Assembly: GCF_014649335.1 (NCBI RefSeq)
Contig: NZ_BMSV01000010.1
Span: forward strand, 206,266 to 270,265
Length of the DNA stretch: 64,000 bases
Direction of reading: 5' to 3'
Source: Streptomyces roseolilacinus
Lineage (GTDB): Bacteria; Actinomycetota; Actinomycetes; Streptomycetales; Streptomycetaceae
How positions within the stretch are numbered: position 1 is the first letter of the stretch; each line of letters begins with the position of its first letter. Positions 8,518 to 16,154 of the stretch are shown here, piece after piece. The notes below the pieces were generated by a model. The model was not told the DNA's origin. It did no database searches and worked only from the letters and a program-made list of their open reading frames with translations. The position numbers and the translations under genes were made by a program.

Positions 8518-9102
8518 CTACCGGTCCCCTCCCGCCCTGGCGCGCCGGTGCGCGGCCACCCGTTCGCGGGTCGCGCACCGCCGCGAGCAGTAGCGGCGGG
8601 GCACCCCGCTGCCCAGCGCCAGGTACACGTTCCCGCAGCCCGGCGCCGCGCAGACACCGCCCGGCGGGCGCTGGCGGTCCCACACGAGGACCGTCAGGCA
8701 CAGGCACGACGACGCCAGGAGCCACTCGCCCCACGGGGCGTCGTCCGACCCGTCCAGGTGCGGGTGCCAGGGGCTGCCGCCACCGTGCGAGGTGAGCCGC
8801 AGCGGGCCGGGGCCGCGGGCGAGCAGCCGGTTCAGCTCCGCCACGGCCGCGTCGAGGCCGTCGGCGGCGAACACCGCGCGCAGGGCCCGCGCCGCCGCCC
8901 GCATCTCCGCCACGTCCCGCCCGGACACGGCCACCGGCTCGTTCTCGCCGTGCTCCCGCAGCAGCGCGGCGATCGCCTCGGGCGTGGGGGAGGGGTCGTC
9001 GCGGGTCAGGGCGTTGACGAGGGCCTCGGTGCGGCGGGCGACGGCGTGCGCGGAGTGGCGGGAGGAGCGGTCGTCGGCGTACACCCCTGGAATGTAACGC
9101 AT
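8518..9102 (-). CDS. CGNR zinc-finger (ABATE-domain) putative regulator
   Basis: 194 aa. An N-terminal ABATE-type helical domain (LVNALTRDD, RAAARALRAVFAADGLDAAVAELNRLLARG) is followed by a C-terminal CGNR zinc finger: CAAPGCGNVYLALGSGVPRRYCSRRCATRERVAAHR. The paired cysteines C-x4-C and C-x3-C bind zinc. Such proteins are presumed transcription factors sensing an unknown ligand. It is convergent with the RlmG-like gene (2-base gap) and divergent from the MFS gene. The shared start region contains a gtaacg-N17-cgttac inverted repeat, so it may regulate the MFS transporter. A second CGNR protein lies at 48609-49169. Confidence 0.85.
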   Translation of the reverse strand: MRYIPGVYADDRSSRHSAHAVARRTEALVNALTRDDPSPTPEAIAALLREHGENEPVAVSGRDVAEMRAAARALRAVFAADGLDAAVAELNRLLARGPGPLRLTSHGGGSPWHPHLDGSDDAPWGEWLLASSCLCLTVLVWDRQRPPGGVCAAPGCGNVYLALGSGVPRRYCSRRCATRERVAAHRRARAGGDR

Positions 9103-9122
9103 CTGGTGTGGTTTTCCGTTAC
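9094..9122. promoter_or_regulatory. Inverted repeat in the CGNR/MFS divergent start region
   Basis: gtaacg (9094-9099) and cgttac (9117-9122) form an inverted repeat spanning the start codon of the CGNR gene and lying just before the MFS start candidates. It could be an operator for the CGNR protein; this is inference from position only. Confidence 0.25.
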
Positions 9123-9131
9123 GCGCGTACC

Positions 9132-10457
9132 GTGCGGCGGGTGAGAGACCGTCACGCCCTCGCCTGGTACACGACCGGCGCCGCCCTCGCCCGCACGGGC
9201 GACGAGGCGGCCGGCCCCGCGCTGCTCCTCGCGGGGCTCGCCGCCACCGGATCGTCCGCCACCGCCTCCGCCCTGCTCGCCGCGAGCACCGCCACCGCGG
9301 CGATCGGCGGCCCCGTGCTCGGCGCGCTGCTGGACCGCTCGGCCCGGCCCGGCCGGCTGCTCGCCGGGGCGCTCGCCGGCCACGCGGCGAGCCTCCTCGC
9401 CGTCCTGGTGTGCCTCGGCCGGACCCCGGCGGCCGTACCGCTCCTGGTCGCGGCCGCCTCCGGCCTCCTGGCCCCGGCCCTGTCCGGCGGCTGGACCGCC
9501 CAACTCCCGCGGGTCACGGGCCCCGGGAGCCTGCCGCGCGCCACGGCCCTCGACGCGATGACCTTCCACGCGGCCGCCCTCGCCGGCCCCGCCCTGACGG
9601 CCGCCGCGGCCACCCTGTACGGCGCCGGGGCGGCCGTCCTCACCGCGGCGGCGCTGCTGGCGGCGGCCCTCCCGGCGGTCCGCGCCCTCCCCCGCGGGCC
9701 GGCGGCCCCGCCCCGTTCCGGGCACCTGGCCGCGGAGCTCGCCGCCGGGTTCCGCGCCCTCGCCCGCACCCCCGCGCTGGCCCGGGTGACCGGCGCGTCC
9801 GTCCTGTCCTGCGCGGGCCAGGGCGCCCTGGTCGCCTGCACGCCCCTGCTGGGCGAGCGGCACCTCGGCGGCGCCGGGTACGGGGCGCTGCTCCTCGCCG
9901 TCCTCGCGGCCGCCGCGCTCGCCGCGAACGCCGTGCTCGCGCGGCTGCGCCGGCCGCCCGCCCCCCACGCCCTGTTCCGCGCGGCCACCCTCCTCCAGGG
10001 CGTCGCCCTGCTGCCCGCCGCGACCGCGGGCCACCCCGCGCCGCTCGTGGCGGCCGTGGCCCTGGCGGGCCTGGGCGAGGGGCCGCAGCTCACGGCGCTG
10101 TTCGCGATCCGGCACCGCGAGGCGCCGCCCCGGCTGCGCGGTCAGGTCTTCACGACCGGTGCCAGCCTCAAGATCAGCGGCTTCGCGCTCGGCGCGGCCG
10201 CCGCCGGCCCGCTCGCCGGGGTCTCCCTGCCGGGCGCCCTCCTGGCGGCCGCCGCCGTACAGCTCCTGGCCGCGGCCGTCACCGCTCCGGCAGGGCGGTG
10301 CCGCACCGCGCGCAGAACCGCACCTCGGCGCCCTCGGGCGCGAGGCGGCCGCACTCCGGGCACACCCGGTCCAGCAGGCACGCCGGCTCACCACCGGCCC
10401 GCTCCGCCCCGGGCGCCCGACCGATCGTCATGCCGGGACGCCGACGGTGCACCGTGA
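9132..10457 (+). CDS. MFS transporter (putative efflux permease)
   Basis: About 441 aa with some ten to twelve hydrophobic segments between residues 10 and 390 (for example ASALLAASTATAAIGGPVLGALLDRSARPG, an MFS loop with G-x-x-x-D-R). After the last membrane helix (LLAAAAVQLLAAAVTAPA) there is an unusual Arg/Pro-rich tail of about 60 residues. That tail lies entirely antisense to the cupin gene, so the functional protein may effectively end earlier. The start is uncertain: GTG 9108, 9132 and 9141 are all in frame and none has a good ribosome site. The substrate is unknown; the divergent CGNR regulator suggests inducible export. Confidence 0.75.
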   Translation: MRRVRDRHALAWYTTGAALARTGDEAAGPALLLAGLAATGSSATASALLAASTATAAIGGPVLGALLDRSARPGRLLAGALAGHAASLLAVLVCLGRTPAAVPLLVAAASGLLAPALSGGWTAQLPRVTGPGSLPRATALDAMTFHAAALAGPALTAAAATLYGAGAAVLTAAALLAAALPAVRALPRGPAAPPRSGHLAAELAAGFRALARTPALARVTGASVLSCAGQGALVACTPLLGERHLGGAGYGALLLAVLAAAALAANAVLARLRRPPAPHALFRAATLLQGVALLPAATAGHPAPLVAAVALAGLGEGPQLTALFAIRHREAPPRLRGQVFTTGASLKISGFALGAAAAGPLAGVSLPGALLAAAAVQLLAAAVTAPAGRCRTARRTAPRRPRARGGRTPGTPGPAGTPAHHRPAPPRAPDRSSCRDADGAP

Positions 10458-10776
10458 GGTAGTCGAGCCCGTGCGGGCCCGCCGTCAGCCCGCGCCGGGC
10501 CCCGCGCGGCAGCCACACCACGCACCCGGCCTCCAGCGGCTCCGCCCCGCCGTCCGCCTCCAGCTCGCCGCGGCCGTTCACCACGAACACCAGGACGTCC
10601 AGGTCCGGTTCCACGTGGACGGCCACCCCCGCCCCGGGGGCCAGCCGCACCACGTTCGCGTCGAGCTGCCGCTCCTGGGCGGCGAGTCTCCACAGGGCGC
10701 CGCCCCGGTCCGCCGGCATCGCGCGGACGAGGTCGGTCATCCGGGCGAGCACGCTCGCCGCCGGGGACGCTGCCAC
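10279..10776 (-). CDS. Cupin-domain protein with C-terminal zinc ribbon
   Basis: 165 aa. A single cupin domain (LDANVVRLAPGAGVAVHVEPDLDVLVFVVNGRGELEADG, then LEAGCVVWLPRGARRGL) is followed by a four-cysteine zinc ribbon (CPECGRLAPEGAEVRFCARCG). The cupin metal ligands are incomplete: one H from AVHVEP is seen but the rest are poorly kept. It is therefore more likely a binding or regulatory protein than an oxygenase. The GTG start has a textbook GGGAGGAACAAC ribosome site. Its last 179 bases overlap the 3' end of the convergent MFS gene, so transcripts would be antisense to one another. Confidence 0.85.
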   Translation of the reverse strand: MAASPAASVLARMTDLVRAMPADRGGALWRLAAQERQLDANVVRLAPGAGVAVHVEPDLDVLVFVVNGRGELEADGGAEPLEAGCVVWLPRGARRGLTAGPHGLDYLTVHRRRPGMTIGRAPGAERAGGEPACLLDRVCPECGRLAPEGAEVRFCARCGTALPER

Positions 10777-10929
10777 GTTGTTCCTCCCGGGAACAGGGAA
10801 CGGGGGTGAAGGCCCAGGGATCGTAGCGAGTCCCACGGCCTCGCACCTCCCCCGGCACGCCTGCCCCGGGCCGGTGCCGCGCGGCGCGTCCGCGCCGGCA
10901 GACCCTCCCCGCGCCGGCGGCTCCCCCCG

Positions 10930-11215
10930 CGCGGCCCACTCCCGCCGCGTCCGCGGGGCACGGGCCCGCAGCGGCGGCAGGACCACCGGGTACCGGGCGG
11001 TCCGGTCGAGCGCCTCGAAGCCCTCCCGTGCCGCGGGCGCCGCGCCGACCCGTCCCCCGCCGGTGACGGAGGGGACGCCGGACTTCCCCTCCGCCGCCCC
11101 GACCCGGACGCCCTCCCGGCGCGCGTGGTGCCGGGCCGGCCACTCCTCGAACGCCACGGCGTCCGGGAAGGCGGCGGCCTCCACCCCGTCGACCTCGTCC
11201 ACGGCCCCCGGCGTC
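10930..11215 (-). pseudogene. Remnant of a YdeI/OmpD-associated family gene
   Basis: Translated on the minus strand in the same frame as the cupin ORF, this stretch reads VDGVEAAAFPDAVAFEEWPA, then ARHHARREGVRVGAAEGKSG, then VPSVTGGGR and EALDRTARY. Intact YdeI-family proteins read approximately GVE-L-FPDAAAFEAWLAEHH-...-GVWLxIAKKGSG-PSVTYAEA-LD-ALCYGWIDGQ-x-ALD. The start of the family is recognisable, but the conserved W in GVW, KK, YAEA and CYGWIDGQ are lost. The later WLQRFTPR part survives only in another frame (RWSCRRCGPVPRG). No start codon with a ribosome site is seen. I read it as a degraded gene; the alignment is from memory and needs a profile search. Confidence 0.5.
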
Positions 11216-11294
11216 CGCCGCGGCGCCCGCAGGCCCCGGCCGGCGGGAAACCCGGCCGGGTCCTCCGACCGGGCGCCGCCCGACGCGGTGCCGG

Positions 11295-11352
11295 ACCGCT
11301 TCGGAGGCGTACCGCCGCCCCGTCCGAGGTGGCGGTACGCCTCCGGCGCGGT
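11295..11352. repeat. Long near-perfect inverted repeat (hairpin)
   Basis: GGAGGCGTACCGCC (11303-11316) is perfectly repeated in inverse at 11331-11344 with a 14-base spacer that can itself pair 3 more bases. Outside the core, ACCGC (11295) pairs with GCGGT (to 11352) across a short mismatch. It is 150 bases upstream of the VOC gene, downstream of no gene, and thus not an obvious terminator. Confidence 0.7.
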
Positions 11353-11494
11353 GGCCCCCGGGGCGCGCGGGCGCGGTGCTCCCCGATCGCCGACCGGCGG
11401 CGCGAGGGGCGCGGGGCAGCCGCCCGATCGGCCTCCGGGCGGGGGAGGCCGGCGCCGCGGACGCCGCCGCGGAGGGCTGCCTAGGATCACCGGC

Positions 11495-12235
11495 ATGGCA
11501 CTGCGACCCGTCCACGTGAACGTGAAGGCCCTCGACGCCCCGGCGGTCGGCCGGTTCTGGGCGGAGGCGCTCGGCTGGAGCGCCTTCCACCCCGGCGTGA
11601 CCACCTACGTCGGGCCCCCCGGCGACCTCGTCTGGCCGGACCCGGTCTTCGTCTGCGTCGACGTCGTCCCGGTCCCGGAACCCAAGACGGCGGCGAAGAA
11701 CCGCGTGCACCTCGATCTCGCCACCACCTCCGCGGCCCACCGGGCGGAGCTGGTGGCGCGCCTGCGGGACCTCGGCGCGACGCCCGCCGACGTGGGCCAG
11801 GGCGACGTGCCGTGGACGGTCCTCGCCGACCCGGAGGGCAACGAGTTCTGCGTCCTGGAGCCCCGGGAGGTCTACCGGGACACCGGGCCGATCGCCGCGG
11901 TGGTGGTCGACTGCGCGGACCCGCGGACCATGGCCCGGTTCTGGGGCGGGGCGACGGACTGGACCGTGCACGAGGTGACCGAGGAGCGTGCGGCGCTGCG
12001 CTCCGCCGAGGGGGTCGGCCCGTACCTCGAGTTCCTCCGCACGCCCGACGCGAAGACCGCGCCGGACCGCGTCCACCTCGACCTGCTGCCGTACCCCGGC
12101 GACGACAAGGAGGCCGAGGTGGCCCGGCTGCGGGCCCTCGGCGCCACCGACCTCGACCTCGGCCAGGGCGACGTCCCGTGGACGTGCCTGACGGACCCGG
12201 AGGGCCACGAGTTCTGCGTCCTCGCCCCGTCCTGA
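11495..12235 (+). CDS. VOC-family protein with two glyoxalase-like domains
   Basis: 246 aa built of two tandem vicinal-oxygen-chelate repeats (about 1-125 and 130-246). Each has the pattern V-V-V-DC-DP..MARFW-x-x-x-x-W and ends DPEGNEFCVLEP or DPEGHEFCVLAP. Each repeat contains NRVHLDLAT or DRVHLDLLP, supplying a His ligand, and the Glu of EFCVL the other. These proteins include resistance and dioxygenase-like members; no substrate is evident. The ATG lies a few bases after a TAGGAT -10-like box (ctaggatcaccggcATG), so it may be leaderless. It is monocistronic. Confidence 0.85.
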   Translation: MALRPVHVNVKALDAPAVGRFWAEALGWSAFHPGVTTYVGPPGDLVWPDPVFVCVDVVPVPEPKTAAKNRVHLDLATTSAAHRAELVARLRDLGATPADVGQGDVPWTVLADPEGNEFCVLEPREVYRDTGPIAAVVVDCADPRTMARFWGGATDWTVHEVTEERAALRSAEGVGPYLEFLRTPDAKTAPDRVHLDLLPYPGDDKEAEVARLRALGATDLDLGQGDVPWTCLTDPEGHEFCVLAPS

Positions 12236-12343
12236 CGCACAGCCCCGACGAGGCCCCGGCAGGTGAGCCCGGCGAGCCCCCGGCAACCCGTGGGCGCCCG
12301 AAAAGCCCCGACCCCTCACGCACGCTTCGGACAGGATGTCCCC

Positions 12344-13861
12344 GTGCACCACATCCTGTGCGGGCTCGCCGCCAATCCGGCCCTGCCGTCCGAGATGGTC
12401 GACCGGCTCATATCCCTCGCGGACGAAGAGATCGCCGAGAACCTCGCCGAACGTGCGGATCTCAGCCGTGCGCAGGCGGTCGCGTTGGCCGGGCGCGTCG
12501 AGGAGAGCGCGGCGCGGCTCGCCTACGAGGGCCGGTTGGCCTCCGCGGACATCGACCCCTCCGTCTGGCCGGACGCCGCTCTCGCCCTGCTCGAGCAGGG
12601 GCTCGGCCGCCCGGAGTGGGCGGGTCTCCTCGCGACCGATCCGGTCCGCGGGCGCCGGGAGAGGCTGGCGGCCTGCCCCGGCCTCCCGTCCGACGTGGTG
12701 GACACGCTCGCGACGGATCCGGACGTACCCGTGGTCGCCGAACTCGCCCTGTCGGCCGCCTCGGACGTGGCCGACGCACTCGCGGCGCACCCGCACGCCG
12801 AGGTCCGCCTCGCGGTCGCGGACAACACGGCGACGTCCCCGGCCGTACTGGAGGCGCTGGTGACCGGGGAGGGACTGCCCGCGGCGCGACGCTGTCCGGT
12901 CTGCGACCGCGAGGAGACCCCCTTCGTTCACGGCCCGCAGTGCCCACGGCCCGACTGCGAGCTGCCGCCGGGCGCCGCGTGCGACGGATCCCACGAGTCC
13001 ACCGTCCACGCCATACGGGAGGCGGCGTTCCGCAACCCGTCCACCCCCACCGGAGCCGTCGTCGGTTTCGTGGACCATCCGTCGACGCTTCTGCGCCGGG
13101 CGCTCGCCGCCCGCCGGGACCTGCCCCGAGCGGTCTTCGCGCGGCTCGCCGCGGACCCCACCCCCGGTGTCCGGGCCGACGTCGCCGAGAACCCCGCCAT
13201 CGACGACGCCCTGATCCGTGCGCTGGCCGACGACCGCGACCCCGAAGTGCGCCGCAGGCTCGCGCACCATCCCCGTGTACCGCTCGACGTCCTCACCCGC
13301 CTGGCCGGGAACACCAGGATCGGCGCCGCCCTTCCGCCCCGCATCGCCGCCGCCTCTCCCGCCGAGGTCGAAGAGCTGGCCGGGTCACCGGAGCCGACTG
13401 TCCGCATGCTCGTGGCCCGACGACGCCACCTACCACCCGGGATACGCGACCGGCTGGCCGCCGACCCCGACGTGAAGGTGGCCAAGACCCTCGCCCCGCA
13501 CCCGGACCTCACCGAAGCGCAGCTGCGCGCCATGGTCGACCGGTACGGCGTCCAGGTCCTGGCCACGGTGGCGGCCAACCCCAACGCGTCCGCGGCGCTC
13601 CTCGAAGACCTGGTCCGGTACGAACCGGCGGCGCGGAGGGTCTTCCGTGAGGTCGCCCGGCACCGCCGGGCGACGGCCCCGGCGCTGCTCGTCTGCTTGG
13701 CGGACGGACGGGCGAGACCCGTGGCCGCGGGCCATCCGGCACTCCCGCCACCGGTCATCACGGAGCTGCTCGCCGACGCGGACCGGCAGGTGGGGGAGGC
13801 GGCAGCGGCCAATCCCTCCCTGCCGCCCGCCGTGATGGCGGATCTGATGCCCGGGCGGTGA
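12344..13861 (+). CDS. Leucine-rich-repeat-variant (LRV) protein with cysteine cluster
   Basis: 505 aa composed of about 24-residue alpha/3-10 repeats such as LAANPALPSEMVDRLISLAD, LAADPTPGVRADVAENPAID, LAHHPRVPLDVLTRLAGN and AAANPSLPPAVMADLM. These match the LRV family, a curved solenoid for protein interaction. An insertion between repeats carries C184-x2-C187, C200-x4-C205 and C213 (CPVCDREETPF, QCPRPDC), which could bind zinc or an Fe-S cluster, as in the Azotobacter LRV protein. GTG 12344 is chosen for its AGGA ribosome site 7 bases upstream; a longer frame from 12263 lacks one. Partners are unknown. Confidence 0.75.
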   Translation: MHHILCGLAANPALPSEMVDRLISLADEEIAENLAERADLSRAQAVALAGRVEESAARLAYEGRLASADIDPSVWPDAALALLEQGLGRPEWAGLLATDPVRGRRERLAACPGLPSDVVDTLATDPDVPVVAELALSAASDVADALAAHPHAEVRLAVADNTATSPAVLEALVTGEGLPAARRCPVCDREETPFVHGPQCPRPDCELPPGAACDGSHESTVHAIREAAFRNPSTPTGAVVGFVDHPSTLLRRALAARRDLPRAVFARLAADPTPGVRADVAENPAIDDALIRALADDRDPEVRRRLAHHPRVPLDVLTRLAGNTRIGAALPPRIAAASPAEVEELAGSPEPTVRMLVARRRHLPPGIRDRLAADPDVKVAKTLAPHPDLTEAQLRAMVDRYGVQVLATVAANPNASAALLEDLVRYEPAARRVFREVARHRRATAPALLVCLADGRARPVAAGHPALPPPVITELLADADRQVGEAAAANPSLPPAVMADLMPGR

Positions 13862-13921
13862 GCACCCCGCCCGGTGAAGCGCCCAGTCTCATCGGCCGCC
13901 CGGGCACCGGTCGGACGACCT

Positions 13922-13950
13922 TTGCATAAAACTGCATGAGTACGTATAGT
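13922..13950 (+). promoter_or_regulatory. argC promoter with overlapping ARG-box-like operator
   Basis: TTGCAT (13922-13927), 17 bases, then TATAGT (13945-13950) make a plausible sigma-70-type promoter 24 bases before the argC ATG. TTGCATAAAACTGCATGA (13922-13939) resembles the arginine repressor ARG box (TGnATwwwwATnCA-like half sites). It overlaps the -35 and spacer, so ArgR-arginine binding would block polymerase. It is the natural site for autoregulation of the argCJBDR operon. The match is by eye. Confidence 0.7.
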
Positions 13951-13974
13951 CATGCCATCCAGAAGGAGGGTCCG

Positions 13975-15003
13975 ATGACGGTACGTGTGGCAGTGGCGGG
14001 TGCGAGCGGATACGCGGGCGGGGAGCTGCTCCGCCTGCTCCTCGCGCACCCCGGCGTCGAGATCGGCGCGCTGACCGGCAACGCCAACGCCGGCCAGAGG
14101 CTCGGCACGCTGCAGCCCCACCTCCTCCCGCTCGCCGACCGCGTCCTGGAGCCGACCGCCGTCGACGTCCTCGCGGGTCACGACGTGGTGTTCCTCGCCC
14201 TGCCGCACGGCCGGTCCGCCGCCGTCGCCGAGCAGCTCGGCGACGAGGTGCTGGTCGTCGACATGGGCGCCGACTTCCGGCTGAAGGACGCCGCCGACTG
14301 GGAACGGTTCTACGGCTCCCCGCACGCCGGGACCTGGCCCTACGGCCTGCCCGAACTGCCGGGCGCCCGCGCCGCGCTGGAGGGGGCCAGGCGCGTCGCG
14401 GTGCCCGGCTGCTACCCGACCGCGGTGTCGCTCGCGCTGTTCCCGGCGTACGCGCACGGCCTCGCCGAGCCCGAGGCGGTGATCGTCGCCGCGTCCGGCA
14501 CCTCCGGCGCGGGCAAGGCGCCCAAGCCGCACCTGCTCGGTTCCGAGGTCATCGGCTCCATGACCCCGTACGGCGTCGGCGGGGGCCACCGGCACACCCC
14601 GGAGATGGCCCAGAACCTCGGCGCCGCCGCGGGCGAGCCCGTCACCGTGTCGTTCACGCCCACCCTCGCGCCCATGTCCCGCGGCATCCTCGCCACGTGC
14701 AGCGCCAAGGCGAGGCCCGGCACGACGGAGCAGGACCTCCGGGCCGCGTACGGCAAGGCGTACGCCGACGAGCCGTTCGTTCACCTCCTCCCCGAGGGGC
14801 AGTGGCCCGCCACGGCGTCCGTCCAGGGTTCCAACGCCGTTCAGGTGCAGGTCGCGTACGACCGGGCGGCGGGCCGCATCATCGCCGTCAGCGCCATCGA
14901 CAACCTGACCAAGGGCACCGCCGGCGGCGCGGTGCAGAGCATGAACATCGCCCTCGGACTCCCCGAGGAGACCGGGCTTTCCACGATCGGAGTCGCACCG
15001 TGA
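13975..15003 (+). CDS. argC: N-acetyl-gamma-glutamyl-phosphate reductase
   Basis: 342 aa. NADPH-dependent reduction of N-acetylglutamyl-5-phosphate to the semialdehyde, third step of arginine synthesis, cytosolic. Rossmann start VAVAGASGYAGGELLRLLLAHP, LALPHGRSA, then the catalytic-Cys region VAVPGCYPTAVSLAL and ASGTSGAGK. A C-terminal ENLTKGTAGGAVQ-like signature (DNLTKGTAGGAVQSMN) is complete. ATG 13975 follows AGAAGGAGGG, an excellent ribosome site. It is first in argCJBDR; its TGA overlaps the argJ GTG. The ARG-box-like sequence just upstream predicts ArgR repression. Confidence 0.97.
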   Translation: MTVRVAVAGASGYAGGELLRLLLAHPGVEIGALTGNANAGQRLGTLQPHLLPLADRVLEPTAVDVLAGHDVVFLALPHGRSAAVAEQLGDEVLVVDMGADFRLKDAADWERFYGSPHAGTWPYGLPELPGARAALEGARRVAVPGCYPTAVSLALFPAYAHGLAEPEAVIVAASGTSGAGKAPKPHLLGSEVIGSMTPYGVGGGHRHTPEMAQNLGAAAGEPVTVSFTPTLAPMSRGILATCSAKARPGTTEQDLRAAYGKAYADEPFVHLLPEGQWPATASVQGSNAVQVQVAYDRAAGRIIAVSAIDNLTKGTAGGAVQSMNIALGLPEETGLSTIGVAP

Positions 15004-16154
15004 GCGTCACGGCAGCCAAGGGATTCGCGGCGGCGGGCATCGCCGCCGGGATCAAGGAGAACGGCAACCCGGACCTGGCCCTCGTGGTCAACCGCGGCCC
15101 CCGCCGCGCCGCCGCGGGCGTCTTCACCTCCAACCGCGTCAAGGCCGCCCCCGTCCTGTGGTCCGAGCAGGTCCTCAAGACCGGCGAACTGGCCGCCGTC
15201 GTCCTCAACTCGGGCGGCGCCAACGCCTGCACCGGCCCGCAGGGCTTCCAGGACACCCACGCCACCGCCGAGAAGGCCGCCGAGGTCCTCGGCGTCGGCG
15301 CGGGCGAGGTCGCCGTCGCGTCGACCGGCCTCATCGGCGTCCTCCTCCCCATGGACAAGCTCCTGCCCGGCGTCGAGAAGGCCGCCGCCGAACTGTCCGA
15401 GCACGGCGGCGAGAAGGCGGCCATCGCCATCAAGACCACCGACACGGTCCACAAGACCGCCGTCGTCACCCACGCGGAGGGCTGGACGGTCGGCGGCATG
15501 GCCAAGGGCGCCGGCATGCTCGCCCCCGGCCTCGCCACCATGCTCGTCGTCCTCACCACCGACGCCGACCTCGACGCCCCCGAGCTGGACAAGGCGCTGC
15601 GGGCCGCCACCCGCGTCACCTTCGACCGGGTCGACTCCGACGGCTGCATGTCCACCAACGACACCGTCCTGCTCCTCGCCTCCGGCGCCTCCGGCACCAC
15701 CCCCGCGTACGACGACTTCGCGGATGCCGTGCGGGAGGTCTGCGACAGCCTCGGCCGGCAGCTCATCGGCGACGCGGAAGGGGCCTCCAAGGACATCCGC
15801 GTCGAGGTCGTGGGCGCCGCGTCCGAGTCCGACGCCGTCGAGGTCGGCCGGTCCATCGCCCGCAACAACCTCCTGAAGTGCGCCATCCACGGCGAGGACC
15901 CCAACTGGGGACGCGTCCTCTCCGCGATCGGCACCACCGGCGCCGCCTTCGAACCGGACCGGCTGGGCGTCGCCATCAACGGCGTCTGGGTCTGCCGGAA
16001 CGGCTCCATCGGGGAGGACCGCGCCCTCGTCGACATGCGCTACCGGGAGGTCACCATCACCGCGGACCTCGCCGCGGGCACCGAGTCGGCCGTCATCTGG
16101 ACCAACGACCTCACCGCCGACTACGTCCACGAGAACAGCGCCTACAGCTCATGA
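15000..16154 (+). CDS. argJ: Bifunctional glutamate N-acetyltransferase/ornithine acetyltransferase
   Basis: 384 aa. Transfers acetyl from N-acetylornithine to glutamate (and, if bifunctional, uses acetyl-CoA), closing the acetyl cycle of arginine synthesis. It is an Ntn-hydrolase that self-cleaves at Ala-Thr; the segment KGAGMLAPGLATML places the nucleophile at Thr180. Other marks are NSGGANACTG, STGLIGVLLPMDK and the C-terminal NDLTADYVHENSAYSS, which is full length. The GTG start overlaps the argC stop (GTGA) and the stop overlaps argB (ATGA), indicating translational coupling. Whether it is mono- or bifunctional cannot be told from sequence alone. Confidence 0.97.
   Translation: MSVTAAKGFAAAGIAAGIKENGNPDLALVVNRGPRRAAAGVFTSNRVKAAPVLWSEQVLKTGELAAVVLNSGGANACTGPQGFQDTHATAEKAAEVLGVGAGEVAVASTGLIGVLLPMDKLLPGVEKAAAELSEHGGEKAAIAIKTTDTVHKTAVVTHAEGWTVGGMAKGAGMLAPGLATMLVVLTTDADLDAPELDKALRAATRVTFDRVDSDGCMSTNDTVLLLASGASGTTPAYDDFADAVREVCDSLGRQLIGDAEGASKDIRVEVVGAASESDAVEVGRSIARNNLLKCAIHGEDPNWGRVLSAIGTTGAAFEPDRLGVAINGVWVCRNGSIGEDRALVDMRYREVTITADLAAGTESAVIWTNDLTADYVHENSAYSS

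Larger units (their letters stand above)
10777..11494. other. 718-base region without an intact gene
   Basis: Between the cupin and VOC starts I see no intact gene with a ribosome site. Long open frames exist on both strands but reflect GC content. The region holds a decayed YdeI/OmpD-like remnant (minus strand, about 10930-11215) and a strong inverted repeat (11295-11352). The cupin promoter must lie at its left end and the VOC promoter at its right end. Confidence 0.7.

Noticed and set aside
10778..12235. Extended 485-aa version of the VOC protein
   Set aside because: The upstream part has no domain, no ribosome site, and passes through the inverted repeat; family members begin at the ATG at 11495.
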